Positions 15,912-25,781 of a stretch of DNA of 64,000 nt are shown here, piece after piece; positions within the stretch are counted from its first letter, which is position 1; each line of letters starts with the position of its first letter. The notes under the pieces are model-generated. The model did not search any database and was not told the DNA's origin. It was given only the letters and a program-made list of their open reading frames with translations. The stretch is from Lachnospiraceae bacterium (GTDB taxonomy: Bacteria; Bacillota; Clostridia; Lachnospirales; Lachnospiraceae), in assembly GCA_003507655.1 (NCBI GenBank), contig DNUZ01000023.1:113867-177866 (forward strand). The letters are read 5' to 3'. The position numbers and the translations under genes were made by a program.

Positions 15912-17831
15912 TTGAAGGCAAGACGGAAAAAGGAACTGGCAAAGTTTCCGCGAAAAATGCGAAAAAAACTGATTGTCACATTTTTAACGATTACAATACT
16001 TTTAGTCGCATTAATCGGCAGAATTATGTATATTGAAGTGACAAGTGGCGAAAAATATGAAAAAATCGTTTTAACCCAGCAGGAATATGACAGTACCATA
16101 CTGCCGTATCAGCGTGGGGATATTGTCGATGCCAAAGGTACGGTACTTGCAACCAGTGTAGATGTCTATAACGTAATCTTAGATTGCAAGGTGTTAAACA
16201 GTAAAGAAGAGTATTTACAGCCGACCATTGAGGCACTGACCTCCTGCTTTGAGGATTTAAAAGCAGAAGATTTGTACAAGTTAGCAGAAGAAAAACCGAA
16301 GAGTCAGTACAACAAGATTTTGCGCAGACTTCCTTATGATAAAGTGCAGAAATTTGTGGAATTGCAGAATGATACCAAGAACCATCCTTATATCAAAGGT
16401 GTATGGATGGAAAAAGAATATCTCCGTGAATATCCTTACGGTTCCCTTGCGGCTTCCGTCATTGGATATACGACTTCAGGAAACCTTGGAATCGGAGGTC
16501 TTGAGGATTCTTATAACGATACATTAAATGGAGTCAACGGAAGAGAGTACGGTTATCTGAATTCAGACAGTAACTTTGAAAAAACCATCAAAGAACCGGT
16601 CAACGGAAAGACGGTGGTATCGACGATTGATGTCAATATTCAGTCGGTGGTGGAGAAAAAGCTCAAAGAATTTAACGATGCCTGCAAAAATGGTGCGGAG
16701 GAAGGCGAGGGCAGTAAAAATACGGCTGCCATTGTCATGAATCCGAACAATGGGGAAATTTATGCTATGGCAAATTATCCGACCTTTGATCTGAATGATC
16801 CAAGGGATTTAAGTGCTTATTACAGTGAAGAAGAGATCAAAGGTATGAGCGAAGATGAGCAGTTGGAGGCTTTGAATAAAATCTGGCAGAATTTCTGCGT
16901 GACACAGACTTATGAGCCGGGTTCTACTGTAAAACCCCTGACCGTGGCAACCGGACTAGAAACGGGAGCATTAACCGGAAATGAGACCTATGTCTGCGAC
17001 GGAAAAGAGCAGATCGGCGGTCATACCATCCACTGTGTCAACCGGAGTGGTCACGGACTCTTAACCATAGAACAGTCTATTATGGAGTCCTGTAACGATG
17101 CACTGATGCAGATGTCCTATGCAATACAAAAAGAGAATTTATTAAAATACCAGAAAATATTCGGTTTTGGTCAAAAGACCGGGATCGACCTTCCGGGAGA
17201 AGCAAGAACCGACTCCTTGATGTATACATTAGAAACGATGGACGATGCATCATTAGCGACGAACTCTTTTGGACAGAACTTCAATGTTACCATGGTACAG
17301 ATGGCGAGTGCATTTTCCTCTTTAATTAATGGTGGAAATTATTATAAACCTCATGTGGTAAAAAAAATCACGGATGAGAACGGAAACCTGATTGAAGAGA
17401 ACAAAGGCGAACTGTTAAAACAGACATTGTCAAAAGATACCTGTAATATGGTTAAGCAGTATCTGTATAAAACGGTCTCGGAAGGAACCGGAAAGACGGC
17501 AAAAGTGCCGGGATATTCCATGGGTGGTAAAACCGGTACGGCACAGAAATATGAGACCGTCGAGGAAGATGGTGTCAAAAAGACACAGCGTGCACAAGGA
17601 AAATATCTGGTATCTTTTATCGGATATGTGCCGCAGGAGAATCCGCAGGTGGTAATCTATGTCGTAATTGATGAACCGAATGTCGCAGACCAGGCGCACA
17701 GTTCCTATGCACAGAATATTACAAGAGAAATTTTAAAAGAAATACTTCCATATCTGAATATTTATCAGGATGAAGAGTACGATCCGGAAAAAGTGGTCGA
17801 CTTAGATATCATGGGAAATCCGGTACAGTAA
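15912..17831 (+). CDS. Class B penicillin-binding protein (FtsI/SpoVD type)
   Basis: 639 residues: one N-terminal membrane anchor (about 15-37), a PBP dimerisation domain and a transpeptidase domain. The catalytic triad motifs are intact: S338-T-V-K, S393-C-N and K540-T-G. No PASTA domain is seen. It cross-links septal peptidoglycan outside the membrane. The start is TTG with GGTGG upstream; the next ATG in frame would remove charged residues before the anchor and lacks a ribosome site. It is one of two adjacent class B enzymes, and which one serves vegetative division and which sporulation is not decided by sequence. Confidence 0.92.
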   Translation: MKARRKKELAKFPRKMRKKLIVTFLTITILLVALIGRIMYIEVTSGEKYEKIVLTQQEYDSTILPYQRGDIVDAKGTVLATSVDVYNVILDCKVLNSKEEYLQPTIEALTSCFEDLKAEDLYKLAEEKPKSQYNKILRRLPYDKVQKFVELQNDTKNHPYIKGVWMEKEYLREYPYGSLAASVIGYTTSGNLGIGGLEDSYNDTLNGVNGREYGYLNSDSNFEKTIKEPVNGKTVVSTIDVNIQSVVEKKLKEFNDACKNGAEEGEGSKNTAAIVMNPNNGEIYAMANYPTFDLNDPRDLSAYYSEEEIKGMSEDEQLEALNKIWQNFCVTQTYEPGSTVKPLTVATGLETGALTGNETYVCDGKEQIGGHTIHCVNRSGHGLLTIEQSIMESCNDALMQMSYAIQKENLLKYQKIFGFGQKTGIDLPGEARTDSLMYTLETMDDASLATNSFGQNFNVTMVQMASAFSSLINGGNYYKPHVVKKITDENGNLIEENKGELLKQTLSKDTCNMVKQYLYKTVSEGTGKTAKVPGYSMGGKTGTAQKYETVEEDGVKKTQRAQGKYLVSFIGYVPQENPQVVIYVVIDEPNVADQAHSSYAQNITREILKEILPYLNIYQDEEYDPEKVVDLDIMGNPVQ

Positions 17832-17844
17832 AGCAGAATATCAC

Positions 17845-17896
17845 ATAACCTCATCAAAGTTGTAATAGATTATACTAACTTCTTTTATGGGGTTAT
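17845..17896 (+). promoter_or_regulatory. Hairpin over the ribosome site of the second PBP
   Basis: ATAACCTCAT (17845-17854) pairs with ATGGGGTTAT (17887-17896) with one wobble. The only candidate ribosome site, GGGG, lies in the right arm, 4 bp before the ATG at 17901 region. Confidence 0.45.
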
Positions 17897-17900
17897 ACCT

Positions 17901-19610
17901 ATGTATCGGAATAAAACTGCATATCGAAAAAAAATCATGGTATTCATGGTGGTGGTTCTGCTGGTGCTGACGTTTTTAGTCGGAAGACTGGTCTATCTGA
18001 TGATTTTTTGCTCGGAATACTATGGAAAAAAAGCAGAGGATCTGCATGAGAGAGAAAGAAACATCAAAGCGGCACGCGGGGAGATCGTAGACTGCAACGG
18101 AGTGGTATTAGCGGAAAACAAGACCGTCTGTACAATTTCAGTGATACACAGTCAGATCAAAGAACCGGAAAAAGTCATTGCCATGTTAGCAAAAGAACTC
18201 GAAATGGATGAGGAGACGATCCGCAAACGTGTGGAAAAAGTATCTTCCATAGAAAAGATCAAGACCAATGTTCCAAAAGAAACAGGAGATGCCATCCGTG
18301 CGCATGGTTTAGCAGGCGTAAAGATCGATGAGGATTATAAACGGTATTATCCTTACGATACCTTGGCTTCTAAGGTGTTGGGCTTTACCGGAGGCGATAA
18401 TCAGGGGATCATCGGCTTAGAAGTAAAATACGATAAATACCTTCAGGGGAAAAATGGAAAAATCCTGACGCTGACAGATGCGCGGGGGATTGAGATTGAA
18501 AACGCCGGTGAACGCAGGCAGGATCCGATCGACGGAAATGATCTGCATATCAGTCTTGATTATAATATTCAAAAATATGCAGAGCAGGCAGCGAAAAAGG
18601 CAATGGAAGAACATGGGGCACAGAGTGTTTCCGTGTTGATGATGAATCCGCAAAACGGCGAGATCTTAGCAATGGTCAATGTGCCGGAATTTAATCTGAA
18701 CGAGCCTTTTTCCATAGACGGCGTAACACAGACGAATCAGGATAAACTCAATCTGATGTGGCGAAACGGCTGTATTAATGATACCTATGAACCGGGGTCG
18801 ACCTTTAAGATTATTACTACGGCAGCAGCCTTTGAAGAAGGCGTGGTCAGTTTAAAAGACCGGTTTCACTGTCCGGGATATAAGATCGTAGAGGACCGTA
18901 AGATTCGGTGCCACAAAGTCGGCGGTCATGGAGCCGAGGATTTTGCACAGGGAATCATGAATTCCTGCAATCCGGTGTTTATAGAACTGGGACTGCGTTT
19001 AGGAAGTGAAAAATATTATTCCTATTTTAAACAGTTCGGTTTGCTGCAAAAGACCAATGTGGATTTACCGGGCGAGGCGGCAACGATCATGCACAATCCG
19101 AAAAATATCGGGCAGGTGGAGTTGGCGACCATATCCTTCGGACAGTCTTTTCAGATCACACCGGTCCAGTTAGCGACTACCGTATCCTCTATTATCAATG
19201 GCGGCAACCGCGTGACCCCTCATTTCGGGGCTTATGTCACGGATGAAAAAGGAAAAAAGGTCAAAACATTTAAATACGAAACGACAGAGGGGATTGTCAG
19301 TGAAAAGACGAGCGAGACGGTCCGTATGCTCTTAGAAAAAGTAGTCAGTGAAGGAACCGGAAAAAATGCCGCGATCAAAGGCTTTTCCATCGGAGGAAAG
19401 ACAGCGACTTCCCAGACACTGCCAAGAAGTGCAAATAAGTACATTGCATCCTTTTTAGGATTTGCACCGGCAGATGATCCGAAAGTGCTCGGACTTGTCA
19501 TTATCAATGACCCCAAAGGTGTATATTATGGAGGAACCATAGCAGCACCGGTTATGAAAGAAATATTTGAAAATGTGCTTCCATACCTTGGAATTGAGCA
19601 AAAAGAGTGA
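17901..19610 (+). CDS. Class B penicillin-binding protein with KTA in place of KTG
   Basis: 569 residues with one N-terminal membrane segment (about 10-33), a dimerisation domain and a transpeptidase domain. The active serine motif S300-T-F-K and S355-C-N are standard, but the third motif reads GGK500-T-A-TSQ, so the usual glycine is alanine. It is 70 residues shorter than the preceding paralogue and lacks PASTA domains. Its role is septal or sporulation-specific peptidoglycan cross-linking. The ribosome site is weak and lies in a predicted hairpin. Confidence 0.9.
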   Translation: MYRNKTAYRKKIMVFMVVVLLVLTFLVGRLVYLMIFCSEYYGKKAEDLHERERNIKAARGEIVDCNGVVLAENKTVCTISVIHSQIKEPEKVIAMLAKELEMDEETIRKRVEKVSSIEKIKTNVPKETGDAIRAHGLAGVKIDEDYKRYYPYDTLASKVLGFTGGDNQGIIGLEVKYDKYLQGKNGKILTLTDARGIEIENAGERRQDPIDGNDLHISLDYNIQKYAEQAAKKAMEEHGAQSVSVLMMNPQNGEILAMVNVPEFNLNEPFSIDGVTQTNQDKLNLMWRNGCINDTYEPGSTFKIITTAAAFEEGVVSLKDRFHCPGYKIVEDRKIRCHKVGGHGAEDFAQGIMNSCNPVFIELGLRLGSEKYYSYFKQFGLLQKTNVDLPGEAATIMHNPKNIGQVELATISFGQSFQITPVQLATTVSSIINGGNRVTPHFGAYVTDEKGKKVKTFKYETTEGIVSEKTSETVRMLLEKVVSEGTGKNAAIKGFSIGGKTATSQTLPRSANKYIASFLGFAPADDPKVLGLVIINDPKGVYYGGTIAAPVMKEIFENVLPYLGIEQKE

Positions 19611-19641
19611 AGCACCGGGGAACAATATTGTGTGGGATATC

Positions 19642-19670
19642 TTGCACAAAAGTAAAAAATAACGTATACT
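19642..19670 (+). promoter_or_regulatory. Internal promoter before mraY
   Basis: TTGCAC (19642-19647), a 17-bp spacer and TATACT (19665-19670), 64 bp before the mraY start. Confidence 0.75.
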
Positions 19671-19733
19671 AGAAAAGTTAGAAAAAACGCAACTATCAGC
19701 ATGGCTGAAAAAAATACATGAGGTGGAAAACAT

Positions 19734-20687
19734 ATGTCATATCAAGTAGTAATCCCGGTAATTATATCATTTGTTGTCAGTGCAGTTTTAGGCCCTATTG
19801 TCATTCCTTTTTTACGAAAATTAAAAGTGGGGCAGACGGAAAGAGAAGAATTGAAGTCCCATTTAAAAAAGACGGGAACACCGACGATGGGTGGGATTAT
19901 CATACTTGCGAGTGTGATACTGACCTCTCTGATATATGTTAAGGATTATCCGAAGATCATACCGATCTTATTTGTGACCGTGGGCTTTGGAATTGTAGGA
20001 TTTCTGGATGATTATCTGAAAGTGGTATTAAAACGTTCCGATGGTCTGTTAGCATGGCAGAAGATGCTTTGTCAGATTGTGATTACGGCAATTTTTGTAT
20101 TTTATATCTTGAAATTTACAGATGTATCACTTACTATGCTGATTCCGTTTTCCGGTGGAAAATATCTGAATCTTGGAGTTCTTGCGATTCCGGTTATGTT
20201 TTTAGCGGTAATTGGAACCGTCAATGGAGTGAATTTTACGGATGGTCTGGACGGTCTGGCATCCAGTGTCACGGTATTGGTAGCAACCTTTTTTACTGTG
20301 GTTGCAGTAGGAACACACAGCGGAATTGAGCCGATTACCTGTGCAGTCGTAGGTGCACTGATGGGATTTTTGCTGTTCAATGTCTACCCTGCAAAAGTGT
20401 TTATGGGAGATACCGGTTCTCTGGCGCTTGGCGGATTTGTGGCGGCGAGTGCCTATATGATGCAGATGCCGATTTTTATTCTGATTGTGGGACTGATTTA
20501 CTGGATTGAAATTTTATCCGTTATGATACAGGTTACTTATTTTAAAAAGACCGGTGGAAAAAGAATCTTTAAGATGGCACCGATCCATCATCATTTTGAA
20601 TTATGTGGCTGGTCAGAGACGAGGGTCGTTGCGGTATTTTCCATTGCTACGGCAATTCTCTGCCTGATTGGGCTTCTGGCATTATAG
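19734..20687 (+). CDS. mraY: Phospho-N-acetylmuramoyl-pentapeptide transferase
   Basis: 317 residues with about ten membrane segments. Signatures: KKTGTPTMGGI near residue 43, FLDDYLKV, the catalytic loop NFTDGLDGLA near 165-174, and the C-terminal histidine cluster PIHHHFE. MraY attaches the muramyl-pentapeptide to undecaprenyl phosphate at the inner membrane face, giving lipid I. GAGGTGG precedes the ATG. It has its own promoter within the dcw cluster. Confidence 0.97.
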   Translation: MSYQVVIPVIISFVVSAVLGPIVIPFLRKLKVGQTEREELKSHLKKTGTPTMGGIIILASVILTSLIYVKDYPKIIPILFVTVGFGIVGFLDDYLKVVLKRSDGLLAWQKMLCQIVITAIFVFYILKFTDVSLTMLIPFSGGKYLNLGVLAIPVMFLAVIGTVNGVNFTDGLDGLASSVTVLVATFFTVVAVGTHSGIEPITCAVVGALMGFLLFNVYPAKVFMGDTGSLALGGFVAASAYMMQMPIFILIVGLIYWIEILSVMIQVTYFKKTGGKRIFKMAPIHHHFELCGWSETRVVAVFSIATAILCLIGLLAL

Positions 20688-20698
20688 GAGGAAAGAAA

Positions 20699-22057
20699 AT
20701 GGATTTACAGGGAAAGACCGTATTGATTGTGGGTGCCGGAAAGAGTGGAATCGCTGCCGGTGAATTACTTAGAAAAAAGGGAATTGCATACAGGCTTTAT
20801 GATGGAAATAAAGAATTGTCAAAAGAAGAACTGCAAAAAAATGACATCTGGAAAGATTGCGGGATTATCTTAGGGGAACTGCCGACAGAGATTCTAGCGG
20901 ATACCGGACTGGCAGTGTTAAGTCCCGGCGTTCCGACGGATTTGCCGGTCATCGCAGCCATCAGAGAGCAGGGGATTCCAATCTGGGGCGAAATAGAGTT
21001 GGCATATCATTTTGCAAAAGGCAGACTTCTTGCAATTACCGGAACAAATGGAAAGACTACAACAACATCCCTGTTAGGAGAGATTATGCAGGCATATTTT
21101 GAGGATGTCAAAGTTGTTGGAAATATTGGTATTCCATATACAAGTGTTGCCGCAGATACGACAGACGAGACGGTGACTGTTGCAGAAATCTCAAGTTTCC
21201 AGTTAGAGACGGCAGTGGATTTTCATCCGCAGGTCAGTGCAATTTTAAATATTACACCGGATCATTTAAATCGCCATCATACCATGGAGTGTTATATTGA
21301 AACGAAAGAAAGCATTACGAAGAACCAGCAAAAAGAAGATGTCTGTGTACTGAATTATGAGGATGAGGTGCTTTTGGAATTTGGTAAAAGTATTCCAATT
21401 CGGGTGGTATTTTTCAGCAGCAAAAGACGTTTAGAAGATGGTTTCTTCTACGAAGATGGCGTGATTTACAAATCAACGGGCGGTAAGGCGGAAAAAATCA
21501 TTGAAACTTCCAGACTACAGATATTGGGATTACATAATTATGAGAATGTCATGGCGGCAGCGGCAATGGCAGACAGTTTTGGTGTACCGATGGAGGTTAT
21601 TACAAAGGTTTTAGAACAATTTCAGGCGGTAGAGCATAGAATTGAGTATGTTGTAGAAAAACGCGGTGTAAAATTTTATAACGATTCGAAAGGAACAAAT
21701 CCGGATGCGGCGATTCAGGGAATCCGTGCGATGGAAAGACCGACCTTTTTAATTGGAGGCGGTTATGATAAACAATCCGAATACGATGAATGGATTGAAG
21801 CATTTGATGGAAAAGTCAAGCAGTTGGTCTTAATCGGTCAGACCAGAGAGAAGATTGCAGAATGTGCAAAAAAACATGGATTTACGGAGATTGCCTTTGC
21901 AGACAGTTTGGAAGAAGCCATGGACATCTGCTATCAGAATGCTGTAGAAGGAGATGCGATTTTGCTGTCTCCGGCATGTGCAAGCTGGGGAATGTTTGAC
22001 AATTACGAACAGCGTGGAGAAAAATTCAAGGAATATGCAAGAAATCTAAAGGAGTAA
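20699..22057 (+). CDS. murD: UDP-N-acetylmuramoyl-L-alanine--D-glutamate ligase
   Basis: 452 residues from the ATG at 20699, which has AGGAGG 7 bp upstream overlapping the end of mraY; a longer open frame into mraY is not used. The Rossmann-like start VLIVGAGKSGIAAGELL and the ATP loop AITGTNGKTTTTSLLGE (about 113-129) are diagnostic, followed by NITPDHLNRH and YNDSKGTNPDA. It adds D-glutamate to UDP-MurNAc-L-Ala in the cytoplasm. Confidence 0.97.
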   Translation: MDLQGKTVLIVGAGKSGIAAGELLRKKGIAYRLYDGNKELSKEELQKNDIWKDCGIILGELPTEILADTGLAVLSPGVPTDLPVIAAIREQGIPIWGEIELAYHFAKGRLLAITGTNGKTTTTSLLGEIMQAYFEDVKVVGNIGIPYTSVAADTTDETVTVAEISSFQLETAVDFHPQVSAILNITPDHLNRHHTMECYIETKESITKNQQKEDVCVLNYEDEVLLEFGKSIPIRVVFFSSKRRLEDGFFYEDGVIYKSTGGKAEKIIETSRLQILGLHNYENVMAAAAMADSFGVPMEVITKVLEQFQAVEHRIEYVVEKRGVKFYNDSKGTNPDAAIQGIRAMERPTFLIGGGYDKQSEYDEWIEAFDGKVKQLVLIGQTREKIAECAKKHGFTEIAFADSLEEAMDICYQNAVEGDAILLSPACASWGMFDNYEQRGEKFKEYARNLKE

Positions 22058-22060
22058 TGC

Positions 22061-23185
22061 ATGGGTAAGAAGCGGGAACGAACCGGCAGCAAACCGACAA
22101 GATATTTTGATTACAGTCTGTTGTTTATCATTATTTTTCTGGTCTGTTTCGGACTGGTCATGCTCTATTCGACCAGTTCTTACGATGGGCAGTTAAAATT
22201 CGACGACAGTGCATATTATGTGAAAAAGCAGTTGTTTGCAACAAGCCTCGGATTCATGGCAATGTATCTGATATCGAGGATCGATTATCATGTATGGATG
22301 CGTTTTGCGGGAGTGGCTTACATAGCGGCACTGTTACTGTGTACAGCAGTTATTTTTGTTGGTCAGGAATATAATGGACAAAAGAGGTGGCTGAAATTAG
22401 GACCATTGTCTTTTCAGCCGTCAGAGTTTGCAAAGATAGCGGTCATACTGTTCTTAGCGGTGCTGATCAGCCGCATGCCCAAGCAGATGAAAAAGTTTCA
22501 GACGGTGATCAAGGTTCTTCTGATCGTAGTGCCGATCGTCGGTGTCATTGCATATAACAACCTAAGTACGGCAATCATTCTGTTGGGGATTGCCGTTGTG
22601 ATGTCCTTTGTGGCAAGTCCGAAATATGCACAGTTTTTCGCGTTAGGAGGACTCGGAATCGCGTTTGGAAGTATCTTTATCTATTTAGAGAGATACCGTG
22701 CAGAGCGTATCAAGATCTGGCTGAACCCGGAGGATTACGAAAAGGGTTACCAGACATTACAGGGGCTCTATGCGATCGGTTCCGGTAAACTGTTTGGAAA
22801 AGGTCTCGGTGAGAGTATGCAAAAGCTCGGATTCTTGCCGGAAGCACAGAATGATATGATCTTTTCCATCATTTGCGAAGAGTTAGGACTGTTTGGTGCA
22901 GTCTGTGTCATTCTTTTGTTTTTACTGATGCTGTGGAGATTTATGGTCATTGCCAATAATGCTCCGGATCTGTATGGAGCACTGCTTGTGGTAGGTATCA
23001 TGGCACATATTTCCATTCAGGTTATTTTAAATATCGCAGTTGTAACAAATTCTATTCCAAATACAGGTATTACACTGCCGTTTATCAGTTATGGAGGTAC
23101 ATCGGTTCTGTTTCTGCTTTCCGAGATGGGATTGGCACTTAGTGTGTCAAGAGGAATCCGGTTAGATGGACCGGAGGATTTATGA
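22061..23185 (+). CDS. ftsW: SEDS family peptidoglycan glycosyltransferase FtsW
   Basis: 374 residues with about ten membrane segments. SEDS hallmarks include LGPLSFQPSEFAKIA (about 125-139), the large extracellular loop with GYQTLQGLYAIGSGKLFGKGLG, and ISYGGTSVLFLL near 340. SEDS proteins polymerise lipid II glycan chains together with a class B PBP. The position between murD and ftsQ favours FtsW over RodA or SpoVE, though SpoVE-like roles are possible. AAAGGAG lies inside the end of murD, and the stop overlaps the ftsQ start as ATGA. Confidence 0.93.
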   Translation: MGKKRERTGSKPTRYFDYSLLFIIIFLVCFGLVMLYSTSSYDGQLKFDDSAYYVKKQLFATSLGFMAMYLISRIDYHVWMRFAGVAYIAALLLCTAVIFVGQEYNGQKRWLKLGPLSFQPSEFAKIAVILFLAVLISRMPKQMKKFQTVIKVLLIVVPIVGVIAYNNLSTAIILLGIAVVMSFVASPKYAQFFALGGLGIAFGSIFIYLERYRAERIKIWLNPEDYEKGYQTLQGLYAIGSGKLFGKGLGESMQKLGFLPEAQNDMIFSIICEELGLFGAVCVILLFLLMLWRFMVIANNAPDLYGALLVVGIMAHISIQVILNIAVVTNSIPNTGITLPFISYGGTSVLFLLSEMGLALSVSRGIRLDGPEDL

Positions 23186-23937
23186 GAAAAAGAGAGAAGA
23201 GCGAAAAAGGCGAAAAAAGAATAAATTTCCTGCTGATACTGATCATCCTTATATTATTAGCTGCGCTTGGAGTGGTTGCGTATAAGGGTTTTACCGTGAA
23301 ACAGGTGCAGGTAGAGGGAACGGATCTGTATCCGGATGAAACCATCCGCCAATGGGTATTAAATGATGACTACTCGTGGAATACCCTGTATGTATTTTTA
23401 AAATACAAATTTAAGGATGCGGAGGAAATGCCATTTTTACAGCAGCCGGAGGTGCGCATCAAAGGTCCGCATAGTTTGAGTATCAAAGTCAGAGAAAAAA
23501 AGATTGCCGGTTATCTCTATGTACCGGCAATGGGGCAGAATGCCTATTTTAACAAAGACGGTGTAGTGGTGGAGACTTCTTCAAGGAAGTTAGAAGGAAT
23601 GATGGAAGTGACCGGATTAGAATGCAGTAAAGTTTCGGTTGGCGAAAAAATTCCCGTTAAGAAGAAGTCCTTGTTAAAAGCAATGCTCAGTCTGACACAG
23701 GGGCTTAGCAAATATAAAATGATGCCGCAGACAATCCATTGTGATGAATATTCCAATATTATGTTAGAATATGAAAAAGTTACCGTAAATATGGGAAATA
23801 GTCAGAATCTGAGTACAAAAATGGAAACACTTTCCGTCATATTTCCACAGTTAAAGGATATGAGCGGTACGCTTCATATGGAAAACTGGTCAGAGGAAAA
23901 TACGGATGTGCCATTTGAAAAGAGTAATGGTTCCTAA
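23182..23937 (+). CDS. ftsQ: Cell division protein FtsQ/DivIB
   Basis: 251 residues: a basic cytoplasmic N-terminus, one membrane segment (about 16-37), then a POTRA-like start (FTVKQVQVEGTDLYPDETI) and the beta domain. FtsQ/DivIB links FtsL and FtsB in the divisome. The start codon overlaps the ftsW stop by 4 bp, indicating translational coupling. ftsA, which follows ftsQ in many bacteria, is absent here, and ftsZ comes next. Confidence 0.9.
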   Translation: MRKREKSEKGEKRINFLLILIILILLAALGVVAYKGFTVKQVQVEGTDLYPDETIRQWVLNDDYSWNTLYVFLKYKFKDAEEMPFLQQPEVRIKGPHSLSIKVREKKIAGYLYVPAMGQNAYFNKDGVVVETSSRKLEGMMEVTGLECSKVSVGEKIPVKKKSLLKAMLSLTQGLSKYKMMPQTIHCDEYSNIMLEYEKVTVNMGNSQNLSTKMETLSVIFPQLKDMSGTLHMENWSEENTDVPFEKSNGS

Positions 23938-23992
23938 AATGGAGAACTGCCAGTGCAGTAAAAAAATAGTAATAAAAAAATAGAATTTGTAG

Positions 23993-24021
23993 TTGATTAA
24001 TTCAACGAAAAATTATATTAT
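23993..24021 (+). promoter_or_regulatory. Promoter of ftsZ
   Basis: TTGATT (23993-23998), a 17-bp spacer and TATTAT (24016-24021), giving a leader of about 90 nt before ftsZ. Confidence 0.65.
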
Positions 24022-24120
24022 ATTTGTATGTGTATATTCCGAATGGGAATCGTTACATACGAAGAGAGATAGTTTCATTTTATTTAGATAAATCCCAGAA
24101 AGGAAAAAGGAGGAAGAACC

Positions 24121-25332
24121 TTGTTAGAGATTATGACGACAGAAGCAGATTCCAGTGCAAAAATTATTGTAATTGGTGTAGGAGGAGCTGGAAATAATGC
24201 TGTAAATAGAATGATTGATGAGAATATCGGTGGGGTAGAGTTCATTGGAGTCAATACGGACAAGCAGGCTTTGATGTTATGTAAAGCACCGACACTGATC
24301 CAGATCGGTGAGAAACTGACCAAAGGTCTCGGAGCCGGAGCACAGCCGGAAATCGGTGAAAAAGCGGCAGAAGAGAGTGTGGAGGATTTAACGAACGCGA
24401 TCAAAGGTGCGGATATGGTATTCGTAACCTGTGGCATGGGCGGTGGAACAGGAACCGGAGCAGCTCCTGTTGTAGCGAAGATCGCAAAAGAAATGGACAT
24501 TCTGACCGTTGGTGTTGTAACAAAGCCTTTTAAATTTGAGGCAAAAGCGCGTATGGTCAATGCACTTTCCGGAATTGAGAAGTTAAAAGAGGCAGTGGAT
24601 ACACTGATCGTCATTCCGAATGATAAATTATTAGAGATCGTAGATCGCAGAACTACAATGCCGGATGCATTGAAGAAGGCGGATGAAGTATTACAGCAGT
24701 CCGTACAGGGAATCACAGACCTGATTAATCTTCCAGCATTGATCAACTTAGATTTCGCGGATGTTCAGACCGTTATGCGAGATAAAGGTATGGCACATAT
24801 CGGTATCGGTTCTGCTAAAGGCGATGAAAAAGCCATTGAGGCAGTGAAATTAGCAGTAGCGAGTCCATTATTAGAGACAACTATTACCGGAGCATCCCAC
24901 GTCATCATCAATATTTCGGGAGATATTTCCCTGATGGATGCAAATGACGCAGCAAGCTATGTTCAGGATTTAGCAGGCGATAATGCAAATATCATCTTTG
25001 GTGCAAAATATGATGAGACAATGACAGATGAGGCAACGATTACAGTTATTGCAACAGGACTTGAGACAAAGCCGACAGGTAATAAGATCATGCCGGATTT
25101 AAAATATCAGACAACATCAACACCAACCGCAAGACCGACTGCACAGAGTTTTACGGCAAGACCACAGGTAACACCGACACCGGTGCAGAATTCCATGCCA
25201 ATGCAGAACTCCGTGCCGGTACAGAATACAACAAGTACCTTAAGCGGAATCAAGAAGCCGGCAAAACCGGTCAGCAATGTACCGGAAAAAGATATCCAGA
25301 TTCCGGCATTCTTAAAGAATACAAGAAAGTAA
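24121..25332 (+). CDS. ftsZ: Cell division protein FtsZ
   Basis: 403 residues. GTP-binding and tubulin signature: [13 protein letters not shown] near residue 20, [12 protein letters not shown] near 107-118, and the catalytic T7 loop around [12 protein letters not shown] low-complexity linker rich in T, P, Q and V (about 320-385) leads to the C-terminal partner-binding peptide [14 protein letters not shown]. The start is TTG at 24121 because GGAGG lies 7 bp upstream; the ATG four codons later is too far from it. FtsZ polymerises into the division ring. Confidence 0.97.
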   Translation: MLEIMTTEADSSAKIIVIGVGGAGNNAVNRMIDENIGGVEFIGVNTDKQALMLCKAPTLIQIGEKLTKGLGAGAQPEIGEKAAEESVEDLTNAIKGADMVFVTCGMGGGTGTGAAPVVAKIAKEMDILTVGVVTKPFKFEAKARMVNALSGIEKLKEAVDTLIVIPNDKLLEIVDRRTTMPDALKKADEVLQQSVQGITDLINLPALINLDFADVQTVMRDKGMAHIGIGSAKGDEKAIEAVKLAVASPLLETTITGASHVIINISGDISLMDANDAASYVQDLAGDNANIIFGAKYDETMTDEATITVIATGLETKPTGNKIMPDLKYQTTSTPTARPTAQSFTARPQVTPTPVQNSMPMQNSVPVQNTTSTLSGIKKPAKPVSNVPEKDIQIPAFLKNTRK

Positions 25333-25361
25333 ATGCACTTTCGCGGTAAAGGATCATACAG

Positions 25362-25398
25362 AGCAGTGGATGTGAAAGCGTCTGCTGCTTTTTGTTTC
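25362..25398 (+). terminator. Terminator after ftsZ
   Basis: AGCAGTGGA (25362-25370) pairs with TCTGCTGCT (25381-25389) with two wobbles, followed by TTTTTGTTT. Confidence 0.6.
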
Positions 25399-25442
25399 CG
25401 ATAGAGATTAGGGGCAAAGGGCGGTTTCTTTAGATCGGCAAC

Positions 25443-25639
25443 TTGCACAAAGCCGGATCTGTTTTGTTCCGTTGTACGAAAATAAGAAAATTTAAGTCTG
25501 TCTGAGTTAGGCTGTGATGGAGTGACGTGTACGTCTTAAACGCCCCGTCCATGGCAGCAAAACACTATACATGAACAGCCAGACTAAGATTTACTAATTT
25601 TCTCCCAAAGTCACAAAAGCAGTCCCGGTTTTGTGCGAA
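25443..25639. repeat. Long imperfect palindrome between ftsZ and larB
   Basis: Arms of about 65-70 nt (25443-25514 and 25574-25639) are imperfect reverse complements with several bulges. The apex carries GACGTGTACGTC (25524-25535) and an ATGGA/TCCAT pairing flanked by GCTG/CAGC. The overall design resembles the 9238-9491 palindrome, but the sequence differs. The rest of the 449-bp gap shows the ftsZ terminator and no gene. Confidence 0.7.
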
Positions 25640-25781
25640 GCACACTTTTGCTCTCTGAATTGAAGTTCTGAAGATAAACGAAATTGCATGAGAAACAGAG
25701 TCGTGTGGTTAGAAAAGTCTGGAATAGAAAACACAGGATTTTTAAAACAGACAGGTAGCATAATAGATATGGAGCAGTGAC

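Noticed and set aside
24084..24746. 220-codon minus-strand frame antisense to ftsZ
   Set aside because: It lies wholly within the strongly conserved FtsZ coding region in another frame and has no ribosome site.
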